Shown piece after piece: positions 14,004-26,900 of a stretch of 64,000 bases of DNA. A program made the position numbers and the translations under genes. The stretch covers positions 558,001 to 622,000 of the forward strand of contig VZRS01015025.1 in NCBI GenBank assembly GCA_013398055.1, given 5' to 3'. Under the pieces are notes generated by a model. The model saw nothing but the letters and a program-made list of their open reading frames with translations, was not told the DNA's origin and searched no databases. Positions within the stretch are counted from its first letter, which is position 1, and the number at the start of each line of letters is the position of its first letter. The stretch comes from Ifrita kowaldi (lineage: Eukaryota > Chordata > Aves > Passeriformes > Cinclosomatidae).

Positions 14004-16348
14004 AGTCTCCCACTCTTGCTAATGGGATGCACACCTCTATGGAATACATACCTTTATTTCTCCAGATAGCTTTCTGATTCAGGCAGCATTTGCAAACCAA
14101 AAAGGCAGATATGTTCTATTTAGAGTGATTTTGTGTAACACATGCTATCCAACTACCTCAACTTTTATCTTCCTTTGTCAACATGAGATTTTGTCCTCTA
14201 TTTGTTCTACACCCACCAACCTATGAATACACATGAACATTTAGTCAAACTTAGGGTGCCTGGAAAAGCACGTGGTCTTTGCGGCCCATTTCCAGAGGGT
14301 TGGTTCTGCTACCCCCCAGCAACCTCTCAACAACATTCCCTCTCCATCCACCAGCAGAGAGGCAGGACTGCACGGCTCAATAGAAAGGCTGAGGTTAAAG
14401 CAGAGCAATTCCCTAGCTCTCAAGGAGTGGCTTTTCACTGTCTGTCCGCATTCCAGGACAACAAAACCTCTACTTCTCACACAACCAGCTTGCCTCAGGC
14501 TTGTCTCTGCATTCAGATATTTGGCTCTCCTTCCCCATGCTAGATAAAACACTCCCCAGAGGCAAAATTTTTCAGTAAGCACTTAGTCGCCTTTGATCTC
14601 AGAAGCAGCTGGTACACAGCTGCTCCCGATTACTTTTGCAGCTCTCAGGAACCTTTTGCATTTTCCTGTCCTCCCTCACAGACAGGCACAAAGGGCAAAA
14701 ACATCACCAGCAATTATCTTTCATTCTCAGGCAAGAACTTTTATCTCTGTCTCACGTGCCCTGCCCAATTCTTCCTCGAACTACTGCCCACCTGGCTCAG
14801 TCTCAGATCTTCCTTCCTAACGGGATCCCCAAACGTGTGAGCAATGCCTTCCTATGCCTCTTCTCAGCAAGGGTCTCCTGCATGCTTGGGAGTCTCCCGA
14901 GGAGACACAGTACTCTGTCTGACTGTACAGAGTAACGAACAGGTTGCTATACCTCATCTCAGGAAAAAAACATTCCCTCGGGTTCAGTGTTTTGCAGGAA
15001 GTAAGATAGGATAGGAGCAAATTCCACCCTAGTTTTTCTTCTCTGCAACTACAAAACCCAGCAAGCACAGGAAAGCTTCTCTCCTTAGAGATGAGTGCAC
15101 CACTGGACCTTGCTAGGAAGCATGGATCTGGTTAGCACAGTATCATCTCACAGACCCTGAGATTAGACCAACTGCAGTGCCTATTAACAGCACGAGGTTT
15201 TTCAATTGTACTTTACACAGGTTTAAAGTAAAACAAGAGAAAGCTAGAAACCAACCCAGCATCTCAAGTTACAGGATTCAGAGACAGCATTTTAATCCCT
15301 TCCTTAGCTGGAAAAGCCATTTGAAGCCACCACCAGCAGACAACTATGGGCTGTAGGAAGCAGCACAGCCACCACAGCACCGAGCTTTGAGAAGTGCCTA
15401 CAGTCCATTGCCTATGTACACAGGAGGCAAAGGTAACTACTGACCAGCCTGCTGAGATTTTCCTATACATCCATAAAAAAGGAAAAACTAACCTGAATAG
15501 TCACATGCTGAGGAGAACTGAGAGCTAAAATCCTTCTTCTCAGCTTGCCTTCCAGAATGGTCTCACTGAGGCAATCACTGTGTACCCACCAGCACTTCTG
15601 CAACACCTACTCCATCAAGGAACCCAACCTGCTCTTGCAACCAAGTACTCATTAGAAAAATCACTTCACCTGGTCCTCCTGCTGCCACTTTGGAGTCAAG
15701 TCCCACAGCTGCTTTTGGAATCACTATGGGAAGCAAACCCACCCATACAAGATTCTTAATTTTGGGTGGTGTTTTTTTCTCCCCAAGCAGTATATATTAC
15801 ACTTGTTTGTACGCCTGCAAACACATTGTTGAGGAAAAGGTTTTACTACAATCTGGTAGAAAGATGATCACATTCACTGGGCCTACAGTTAGTAGCTCAG
15901 AAGCTACAAACTTCAATTTCTCAAAAAAATTTAGGATTTTTAACTTTGTATTAGAATTTCTGCTACAAGCGTAGCTTCCAGGAAAGCTCAAGTGAAAACT
16001 CGACCTTCTGGTCGAGGAAGAGGAAAAAGGAAGATACTTCTTGTTACTAGTTTCTTTTGTGAAAGTCCACAATGCCTCAACAGACCCTTTCAAAAGCAGA
16101 CTTTAGGCAACAACTCAAGCCATGCACACCGATGCACAGTAACAAAACACAATGCTCGATTCAATCATCTTAGGTATTGACTAGTCATGTGCCAAGGCAA
16201 ACATTTTCCCAGACCCTTGTACCATTGTCTGTTCAGTTTGTGATTGTGTGAGTCTGTGTCTGTACATGTAACTTCTGTTCCTGGTAGCCTTCTAGAAACA
16301 TCTCCTGGCAGCAGGATTTTGAGCAACAATGTCGTGATTTAAAAAACT

Positions 16349-16442
16349 GTTTGCTGATTCATCAATGGTGGTGATAGCACCGTTGTGTGAGGAAGGGAAC
16401 ATTAGCATGAGGGGACTCTGAGAAAAGTTTGCTGATTCATCA
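16349..16442 (-). repeat. Templated inverted insertion flanked by a 16-bp direct repeat
   Basis: A 62-base insert (16365-16426) is bracketed by two copies of gtttgctgattcatca, at 16349-16364 and 16427-16442. The insert plus a few shared bases at each edge (16364-16429) is a perfect reverse complement of 13938-14003. The arrangement looks like a copy of upstream sequence pasted in opposite orientation with duplication of the target site. No poly(A) tail is present. The absence of mismatches suggests a recent event, gene conversion, or an assembly error. Confidence 0.85.
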
Positions 16443-16461
16443 TCAACTGTTTGATGAATCA
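16433..16461. repeat. Short hairpin-forming palindrome beside the insertion
   Basis: Arms tgattcatca (16433-16442) and tgatgaatca (16452-16461) are perfect 10-base reverse complements around a 9-base loop. The left arm is the end of the second direct-repeat copy. Just downstream, 16469-16506 contains alternating acttgag and actcaag units separated by agtagcaaa. The whole block looks locally rearranged. Confidence 0.7.
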
Positions 16462-17644
16462 AGACACAACTTGAGTAGCAAACTCAAGTAGCAAAACTTG
16501 AGCAAAAGGAGGTCATGGTTAGTGGAGGTGTGTGATAGACAAACACCACCTGGTGAATCATCCAGCATGATTCTCCTCACTGAAGAGAAACAATAAACCA
16601 GATAAAAATAGAGTTCAGTTGCTTCCCACAGTATTCCTGCTTTTCTGTGCCACTCACCTTGACACTTCCACTACACCTTTCCCCCAATTTCCATTACCAA
16701 TCTCTCACTTCAAGTGAACAACTTCAATTTTAGCACTGCATTGGTACTTTAATGATATGTACCCACTCTTTAAAATAAACACCAAATCCTGCCTCCCCCA
16801 ACCCACCATCCACTTTTCCATGGATTTCAACAGGAGTAGCCCGGATTCCTTATAGCTGCCTATGCTCTCAGCATTACCACTTACTGTTAATGAAACCTGT
16901 TTCACATTGAGTGCATTGTTTGAGGGCACGACCACAGCCTTCTGCCCAGAAATGTCTGCAATGAAATCACAGTGAGACTCAGCTCCATGAGTTGCTCTGT
17001 AAGCAAGAACCACACACCGCTTTTGAAAGTAGAGATTGTGAGTGTGTGCCTGTCTGTGTGTGTGTAGGTCAATTAAGAAAGCAAGCATTAGACTTTTGCA
17101 TCACTGTCAGAAATACACCTCTGATAACCAACTGTGATGTGCAAAATCAGTGGGGCAGGTCAGTAAGCCTTCACTTTTTCCACATTTAATGCGTGCTCCT
17201 TCCATGGCCACACACCTGCTCCTCACCTTTATTCTCCTAGCCCCTACCAAATCAGGACACATCTTCCCCTTTGGTTTTTTTGCTAGCATGTAGGCTGAAA
17301 TATCTTTAACAGGGATATGAAGGTTTTGCATATCTTTAATGTAAAGAAATAAAACACTTAATCCCAAAGTGAGCTTTCCTGTCAAATATTTTAGCCAGCA
17401 ATCTGTAAAGCTACCTTTCAAATTCCAAATTTGCTCCTGGAAAAGAGGACTACCTACAGCAAATTCCTGAGAAAAATTTTCAAAAACTTAACTTTTCCTA
17501 AAAGCTAGAATTTTGAAGTTTTTCAGAAGGCATTGCATGACAGTGAAGAAACAAAAATCCATTCCTTCCATTGGCTAAAAATAACAAAAGCATGTACAGA
17601 CTCTTAGTACTTAATCTGTTAGACAACTACTTGTATAAAAATAT

Positions 17645-17650
17645 TTTATT
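17645..17650 (-). terminator. RPP40: Candidate poly(A) signal of RPP40
   Basis: AATAAA is read on the minus strand (tttatt on the plus strand) about 55 bases after the RPP40 stop codon. This would give a short 3' UTR. I infer the assignment from position; cleavage further downstream cannot be excluded. Confidence 0.55.
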
Positions 17651-17704
17651 AGTTTTCTGTCAGTAACAAGGGATTATTAGAGAACTTCCTCTATGGATGT
17701 AGCT

Positions 17705-17903
17705 TTATGGAGGACAATCATCATGAGCTCCTACAGCCATCTGAAGCCAGTAGTCCAGATTTCTAAAAATGACAAAGTTGTACAAGTTCTCTCCTCCTTT
17801 GTGGAAACCATGTTCACTTTCTCTCCAGGAAACAGGGCTGTCTGCAAAGCCATGCACTGTTAAGGTCAGCCAATATGCCAGTTTTGGTTCACCAAAATAG
17901 CAA
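17705..17903 (-). CDS. RPP40: RPP40 exon 8 (terminal coding exon)
   Basis: The exon begins after cttgcttgcag and supplies the third base of a cysteine codon split as tg|t. It encodes 65 residues, starting CYFGEPKLAYWLTLTVHGFA and ending WLQMAVGAHDDCPP, followed by TAA. The ending is nearly identical to the mammalian C-terminus. Confidence 0.96.
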
Positions 17904-20900
17904 CTGCAAGCAAGAAGACAAGATAATCACTGATTATAATGGAATAGGCAGCACATTCATGTCTACAGTATAAAGTAAAACAATCAAAGACACACTTCAG
18001 TGAAAATTTATTAACAGTTAAAAAACCCTGTTTAGTCCATAATAAATAAACTCAAAAGAAAATATTCTATCAGAATACATTGGGTAGCAAAGTAAGATTG
18101 ACTGTAGTTTTATACATAGCAAACCTGCAAGTTGTAGCAATTAGGAAAAGTTCTAAGTTGTAAAGTAGCAGTTCTGACTTTCCTACAGCATCCACTGTCT
18201 TTCAGAAAATTGAACATTTAATGAGAACAACTGCTATCAGGGAAGAAAAAAGACAACAGAGGAAGTAACATAGTTGGGCTATGCTTGACACAAATACTTT
18301 TACCACCAGAGAGGAAACAGATTATGAATAATCAAAGCTAGGTATTATCCACTCCACATTTTAAAAGTGCAGGAGCACAGTACAACCACAGTTTCTTAGA
18401 AATTCAGATAAAATTCAGATTCATGACTAGAATACAGGGCAGGCTTTTTCAAATTTGAGGTATCCAAAATTGTTTATTACTTTTTTTTTATACAGATGTC
18501 AAGCTTCCAGCTCATTTCCTAACTAAAATAAAGGTCTTCATTTATATATTTTGCTATTTACCTCCAACTTTTGTATTTACCACACAAAAGTATTTAAAAG
18601 TGATTTCAAATATTAAGAAGTGTTTGAGTATAAGTGTTTTAGTAATGTGCTCCCGTCAGCCCTTACCACAGCTGCTCCAATAACTGAATAATCTTCTCAG
18701 GAATTATAAAGCCTGTGATTGTGCACAAAAAAGCTTTTTCCACCACTGTGTTGGGCTCAGGGCAGCAATAAGTTGATAAGAAGCTGGATGATTTGTTGTC
18801 TCTAGAAGAAAAAAACCAAACAATAAAGCAACTGAAATAAATATGCTTTAAATATTCTATAGGATGTCTTACTAATCAGAACTTGTACCAAACAAGTAAC
18901 ATCTATGTATATAATCTAAATTAATACCAGAGTAACTAATGACCAAGCAATCAATACAAAAGATCTCATGATGCTGTGGGTTAACCCTGTAATCACCCAA
19001 ACACCACACAGCTGCTCGTTCACTCACTCCCACCTCGAACTGAAAGGGTAATGGGAGAAAATGCATGGGTTGAGACAAAGACAATTTAATAAGCAGAGGA
19101 AAAGTTCCACATGAAAGCAAAGCACACAAAGGAATTAATTTACTACTTCCCATGGGCAGGCAGATGTGCAGCCATCTCCAGGAAGGCAGGGCTTCTTACT
19201 GACTTGGGAAGACAAACACTGGAACTCTGAACATTTCCCACCCACCCCTGCCGCAGCTTTTACTGCTGAGCACATCAGCATATCCCATGGTGTGGGATAT
19301 CCCTCTGCTCAGCTGGGGTCTGCTGTCCTGGCTGGGTTCCCTTCCAGCCTCCTCACTGGCAGGGCCATATGAGAGACAAAAAAAGGCCTTGAGACTGTGC
19401 AAGCCCTGCCCATCAATAGCTAAAACATTCCCTGTTATCAACACTCGTGGTTACAAATCCAAAGCACAGCACCACACCAGTTACTACGGAGAAAACTAAC
19501 TCTGTCAGCCCAAACCAGTACATATGGGTTCCCCTAAAAACACAGACAAAATCATTCAAGACTTACAACAAACATTTAACTGCATAACAGACTTCCCCCT
19601 TACAAAACAGTGTCTGTCTTAATTATTATTTAACTATTTCTTAAAATAAATTGTGGCTTTCCTTACCTAAAACATTTTTAAGGATCGAACAAATTCAAAT
19701 ACTTACAAGCTAACTTGATTCAAGACAGCACCCAGCCATTCAAAGAGCTCCTCTGTACTGCAGGACTCCTCTGGCTTTCCTTGTAGATCATTACTTTGTA
19801 ACACTGGACACTGCAAGTCCCTTAAGGTGCTGAATGTTATTTTTGGCTTCAGGGCCTGTATTTGGTTTTTTGAAAAGTATGACATCAACGTTGATCCCTC
19901 TGCACCTTAACAACACAGTAGCACAAACAGCTGTTAGGAAACTACTGAACAAAAGAAGCAGCGAATACATGAAACATTTGTATATAAATACAAAAAAATG
20001 CAGCATGAAACTGCTTATGTGCTGTTAATCTATGGCACAAGCCTTACAATCTTCAGCTTCCTTATCTTCTTCGAAATGCAAGTTAGTGCAAGATTCAGTA
20101 ACTTAGTACAGCTCAGTAAATTTGCTGTCTAACTACAAAGTGTAGATTTGCCAATAGAAAATTCAAGCAGAATTAACTGGGTAAGTAATAAAATGAGCTC
20201 ATTAAAAAGAGGAACTCAGAGTGTTCTTGAAAAGGAAGAGATAAAATGGAGCAGGAACATCATCTCAGAACAGTTTTCCCTAAATAATGGAAAAGTGAGC
20301 ATGTGATTTAGAGAACAGGTTTAAGAACAGATTTATCAATGATGTCAAGAGGAATTCTAGGATAATCTGGAGCACAAGGATTGAAGAGAGAAGGAAGGGA
20401 AGAAGGTAAAGAAATCAAAATGAATCACAAATGTCATTTGCTACAAGAATAAACACCCATCCCACCCCAACCCCCCCCAACAAATCTTCAAGTGCAGCGT
20501 GGCTGTAACAGTTAAATGTACCTTGACAGACTTGTGGGAAAGTACTAGTAAGAGATCCAAAACAGCAGGTAAACTTCTAAAATCCTAACCTAGATGAAAA
20601 AACTAACTTAAGCAGGCATATTTTAAATTCAGAGATATTAACCAACTTGCTTTTGAAGCAGGAAGGTAATTGACATGGAATCAATTCTCCTAAATTTCAA
20701 ATACCAGATAATGTGTGCTATTTTCAAAAAATAACAATGGGTGTCTAGGAGACCAAGAAATAATATCTTACTCATGAAAAGTCTGAAGTGTAGAGCAACA
20801 TTTAAATGCCACAGAAAAGGCATACATAAACAGCAGAAATTCAAGAACAGGGTCGAGTTCACTGTGGAACACTATATCTAAAACTTGCTATCAGAAAATA

Positions 20901-23900
20901 AGGACTGCCTAATGTCTATCAGCCATATTTATGTCATCAAGAACAATAATTTGGGGGAGTAGAAAAAGGAGGGTTAAGCTCATCTTTTCTAGTTATTCTT
21001 TGAAAAAACGCCGTTCCAAAGGGCACAGTGACAAAGACAGGCAGTCACTGGATTCTTCTGAATTCAGTGTTCTTAATATAGATATATTTAAGTCTGAAGA
21101 GTGCCAGGAGAGATGATCTTCCTTACTTTCTATTGGCATTTGTTAGACTAACAGGTTCAAAGAATGTATAATATTGCCCTAGAATTCCTAGTATAATATA
21201 GAAAATCATACATTTTACATGGCTGCTGCATGTGGGAGCCTCGGCTATAGCCCTAAATGTAGGAAATCTCAAAGACTACAGTCAAGATCCCTAAGAGAAC
21301 AATTCCTCTAGCTACAGCATAGCTTTCCATGTTAACAGCAACCAGGCATATCATCAAAGCTTTTCAGAGGCCACTTAATTTCATCCAATAAACACGTAAA
21401 ATTGTGATAGAAATTACAGCAATAGAAAAAAGATTGTATTGTCTCGGTCATTAAAGACATGAGACACTTCATATTTTCTTTTCCTGTTCTTCTTGGTGCC
21501 AAAAGCGCAATGTGGGAAAATTGGGTATAAAAACCAAAAATCCCACAGTGCTGGCCATAGCAAGAAACACCAGTTATCAGCAGGAAGGCTAAAAGCAGCA
21601 TGTTCACAGAGGACACAGACTCTCTTGACAAAACACAGCCCACTTTTTCCCTTCCAGCAGAATCTACACAATGTCTCATATCTATTAATAAAAACCTATA
21701 AAAGTTTTACTTTTGTCAGTACTAAGGAACTAATAGTCTTTTGTGTGTTACGAGCACAAGATTCTTGCACAGAAAGGCATTCAGATTGAACTCCATATTC
21801 AGGAAATGATTGACCTGACCTGTTTTCGGGATGTAAGAAAGTAAGGAAAAAATATGCTATTCTTCTTGAATGCTGTTAACATGGGCAGCAGCAAACATAA
21901 GAAAAATAGTGGCCCTAGAGGCATTTTGCTCTCTGCCCAGGGTCAATAAATCCAAGCAAGCTGAGCGTGAAGATCTGCCACCTCAGCTGGATTTATGTCA
22001 CCATTTATGGTAGCAACAGCCTTCACTGTGACTCTTTCCTGAAGATTACAAGGATGGGAATTGCAAGCCTTTAAACAATTTCTGTATGACAAAGAAGGAA
22101 GCATCCTTGTCATATGATTAGTACTTAGAAAGGGGGAGGGGAAACATGAAGGACTAAAGTGAAACATGGGACACTCCTAAAGGAGCTTGTAAGCAGCCTC
22201 CATTTCTCAGATCAGTTAACTCCTCAGATTTGGTCGTGAAGAGCCAGGAAAATGGAACAATATAAAAAGGAGATGGGAAAGCATTCTCAGGTACCTTTCT
22301 AGTACCCCTTCTCCCTAGTGTGGAGACTCAAAGCAGAACAACACCGAAAGCTACACACCTGTGATGAAGAAAATAATGTTTTTCAGTACAGACACTTGCT
22401 GTTTTCGTCAGTTCTATGCAAATGCTACATATCCCTACATACAGCTTGTTCTGAGGTAACACAAACAGTTGGAGACTGAAAAATTACCCTCAGAGGAGGA
22501 CCAATACTTGAATCCCAGAAGAAAAAAGAGTGTAATTAGAAAATAGTAGTTAAACAAATACTAGAAGATGATTTGAAACACCACCATTTCTTATAGCAAC
22601 CTCTTACTTGGCTCCAACCTCAAACAAGTGCTTGAGAAAAAAGTGATCAAACAGCACACTGTGTATCAGTGCACATGGCACACGACGGAAACAGGAACTC
22701 TGTACAGGCCCTGTAACTACTGAGGAAATCAGAGTTCCCCATACTAAGTATGAAACCAGATACATAACTTACTGTGTATTAATAAAAAAAAAGTGTATTG
22801 ATAATGGTTATGTATGTCACAAATTTATAAAGAAGAGGCAGCACCATCAGATACGCAAAGTTTTGCCAGAAAGCCTGAGCAAGATAGCAAAGGAAATGAA
22901 GCAACTAATAAACTAATATATCTCCCATGAATCACTGTTGTGTTCCTGAACAGAGATGTTCTGTGCACAGGAAGTAACACCCTCACACCCCAAACAAATA
23001 AACAAACCAAACAAAAAGTCCCAGCCGTACACATTTTAATCTTTTCCCTCCACTGAAAATGCATTTGGACAATCACTAGAAAAGAACAGTAAACTAAAAA
23101 TATTTGGACATCATGTCAGTTGCATTTTAGTTTTACATTTATTTCTTATTACCTGTATTATACCAAGCCAGTAGGAAGTCAAATTCTAAAGGTTTCTTTT
23201 CTTTCAAGGCCCAAAGCACTCTGTTATGTTTCTTGCTCTCAGGGTGAAAGCCAGCATCAGTCAAGTCAATAGTGATAACTGCAGAAAATGCACAATAGCT
23301 ATTGGTACTCAATTGAAATAAATTTTATTATTAAATTAGAAGAGAACAAAGAAACCAAGAACATTCCACTTCCTTTTTACATATACAGAATTTTTACAAA
23401 GTATTTGATTATGCAAATATGACTCCCCGTTGTGTAAATAAATATTCGCCTCCTGCTGTCCTTATTTTGATATAATCTGGAACTGCCTCCTAGTGACTAG
23501 AGGGACAGATTTATTTTGAAATGGCACTGACAGAAGTCCCTAAACAGTGCCTTAAAAATATCTTGGTAATTAGGTGAGCTATTAGCAGTAAAAAAAAAAC
23601 CAAGCTAGAATTTCTAACAACAAAAGTCATGTATACAGCAATGACACTTTTTCAACAGGTTGGTTTTTTCCTAGGTGAATTGATCAGTTATATTTATTTT
23701 TCAAATGGAAGATTCATGATACATTTTGACAATCAAAATGGTAAAATGATGTCCCATTTTGCCAAAATACTTACTAGAAATAACAAATTTCCCCTCCTGA
23801 AGTTTTTATGTAACTATACCTATCAGCTGCTACAAGTTCCAATACATTTGAGATGGCATAGTGTTCGTGTTTAGATTTTTTTATTTACTAAAAAGACAAA

Positions 23901-26900
23901 TCAAGAAAAATCACACTCAAGATGTCTCCTCTGCAGCTGTTAAAATATTATGTTTTCAAAGTACTCGGTATATGGAGACCACCATTTTAAATGTGTGAAA
24001 CATAGGACAATTCTCTCTTTCAAGCAAGCAGTCTTGGGTGAGGCCCTTCACTGATTTTGTACAGTGAGCAGACTTTAAACATCTCCTTAATCAGCTTAAA
24101 ATTTTCTGACTTAAATCAGAAGGTACAGACACTATGCAGAGTATACAAAAATTCTCCAGTCCTACATCACTCCAGTACAAACAACATAATGAGAACCCCT
24201 GAAATGAAAAATTTTATAGAGTACTGAAAAGATGATGTATTTGTGTCCTTAAAGCTACTTTACTACTTGGAGAAAAAGTACTTTCTCTCTTCAGGCAGTC
24301 CTTGTATTTGCATCTGGAAAAATATAACCTAGACAATAACTAATTTTAGTGAAAGGGAAGTTTCAACATCCTAACAAGGTGCTTCTTAAATAAGCCCTGT
24401 TAATATAAATCATACTTACTATATCTCATTACTTTTTTGCCTGAATACCGAGAAGGGCGACCTTGCAGTCCAAGTTCCTCATAAGTATCCTTATCCACTG
24501 ACAGAATTAGTTTACCTATAAACAAAACACATTTTAATAGAAATAATCTTCTACTTGGTTCCCTTTGAAGTCTTCTGAGAACCGTACACCTTTTACAACT
24601 TAGCTTTGGATCAATGGTATTACTAATGCAATGCAGACTCCTTAGTTCCAGTTAAATGGATTACCAGATTAATCCTTAAAAAAAAAAAGGTTATAACTCA
24701 ATTATTCTTTTTTTATCAAAGAGGTCTTATGGACTAGAGTAAGAAAAGCGTAATGTTATTCCTGAGACAATCATAGCTTTTTTACTGTACTACTCAGTTC
24801 ATTGTTTCCATCTTTCCTCCTCTCATGCCCTACCACTTGCTGTGTCATTAGCTGAGCACGACATTACACAAGGGCCTGATTTAGTAAACATTCATGCTCA
24901 ACATGCACTGCTCAACTAAATAAACAAAAGCAGTTCCTTCAAGTCCAGTGGGGCTACTCACACTGAGTAAGCTATGCTTGTTAGTGATGAGCTGATACGT
25001 GCTGGAACAACTCTGCTTCTGTGCTCATAAACCAGATCTGGCTGCTGCTGCTTGGTACAGAGCTTCACACAACAGCTCTACCACAGTCTTTGGGTTCTAC
25101 TGCACAAGTACCAGCACAGTACAGAACACAGACAAATAAGGCAGCAGAGGAGGAGTTCAGACAGCGACACCACCAGGAAGCGTAACACTGTCTCTACAAT
25201 AATTGTGCACGGCTTGTAACACTTTTGTATCACACAAACCCCATTGCTATCAAGTATCCGTCTTGCCAGGACTGTGCTAACAGACACACAAAAGAATTCT
25301 TCTGAACAATCTGAATTTATGCCCTCATGGGCACCTGTCATATTACAGCTTCTTAGGCTAGAGAGCAGACAGACCAGTTTGTATTTCTATTATATAGTGT
25401 AAAACAGAAATAAGACAATATAATTGAAGCCCAAAATAGCTTCATTTTCTCACCTCAGATGTGGGACGTTTTATGATGTCTTGTCAAAAACTGTGATGCA
25501 ATTGAAACAGACTTTTAACATGTTACATAGTTCTCAGGGAATCACAGAATCCTCATAGAATCATCAAATAGTTTGGGTTGGAAGGGATATTAAAGACCAT
25601 CTAGTTCTAACCAACCTTCCATGGGCAGGGACACCTTCCACTAGACCAGGTAGCTCAAAGCCCTATCCAGCCTGGCCTTGAACACTTCCAGGGATGGGGC
25701 ATCCACAATTTCTCTGAGCAGCCTGTTCCAGGGCCTCACAACCCTCACAGTAAAGACTTCTTTCCTAACATCCAAACTAAACCTACCCTCTTCCAGTTTG
25801 AATCCATTCCCCCATGTCCTATTACTAAAAGACCTTTTAAAAATTTCCTCCATGGTTCTTTTTCAGGCCCCATTTAGGTATAGGAAGGTGCTCTGATTGT
25901 ATCCAGAGCCTTCTCTTCTCCAGGCTGAACAGCCCCAGCTCTCTCAGCCTGTCTTCATAGGAGAGGTGATCCAGACCTGTGAGCACCTTTGTGGCCACCT
26001 CTGGACTTGTTCCAGTAGGTCCATGTCCTTCCTTTGCTGGGGACCCAGAGTTGAATGAAGTACCCAAGTTGGGGTCTCATGAGAATAAATACTTCATTTT
26101 TTTAAACTGTTCCTAAGCAGTGCTGATAACTTTCTTTTTTGGTACAAATTCCGTCTTAAAGATCAGTAGGAAACAAGAAGTTGGAATGAAAGTTTCCACA
26201 AAAATAATCCCCTGTAGCAATTGCAATTATGGTTGAAGCACTGACAATCTGACTATAGGTAAGCGAAGCTGATTTTTATTGTTTTTTAATTTCTTTTAGA
26301 TGAAGTACATAATTCAACAGCATGAATGAAAAAGAGGTAAAATTAGTATTTTTTACAATTCACACAAATTTCTAACAAAGTTGGCAAGTACAGTAACCAT
26401 TATTTTCCAATTTACATCACTCCAAAAAAAAAAAAACCCAAAAAACCTCCAAAACAAAATAAAACAAAAAAACCCAAACCAAACCAAACAACCCAGGCCA
26501 CAATTGACATGTATTACTGAAACCAAAACAAAGGCCCCATACCATTTGGTAGCAGAGCTGCAGTATTATCTTGATCAATTTTTGTCTTATAGGTAAGTGC
26601 GTAGCATGAACCTTTAACAGTAAAGCAGAAAAACATGAGATTACACAGTCTGTAAACACAGACATGACAACAAAAACAATTCACTTCAAGATAACCTAAC
26701 ATGCCAAATACCATCTGAATCACTCCAGTGTTTTTATCAACTAACTTTCTTCCACCTTCTCAAGCAAAATGGCATTGTTATTATTTTTATAAACCCTGTT
26801 CTGGCAATATTTTAAAGGATCTGTACTAGGGATAACGTTAACAATACACCTCAATAAGAACACATTTTCTTTCCTTTCACCTGTGACTCTCCCCAGTCAG

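Larger units (their letters stand above)
1..17640. other. Intergenic region downstream of RPP40
   Basis: I see no coding exon with acceptor and donor sites on either strand. The open frames here are at most about 175 codons, have no recognisable family, and several overlap CR1 repeats. The stretch contains two CR1 fragments (about 862-1285 and 3666-3933) and an unusual inverted duplication (13938-14003 and 16364-16429). By synteny with human 6p25.1 (from memory), CDYL should lie beyond the left edge, so part of this could be its 3' flank. I could not recognise any CDYL coding exon. Confidence 0.6.

Noticed and set aside
14202..14582. Overlapping 113-codon frames on both strands
   Set aside because: Equal-length frames on opposite strands with no similarity to any family I know; no splice-site support.
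16705..17088. 127-codon minus-strand frame
   Set aside because: It includes a GT-repeat translation (HTHRQAHTH), has no recognisable domain and lies downstream of the RPP40 poly(A) signal.
1..17640. CDYL coding exons or 3' UTR
   Set aside because: Expected by synteny on this side, but no ECH-domain exon or CDYL C-terminus was recognised, so nothing is annotated.
25641..25853. 70-codon minus-strand frame (FSNRTWGNGFKLEEGR...)
   Set aside because: It is the conceptual reading of the CR1 3' region, seen in countless bird loci; not a gene.
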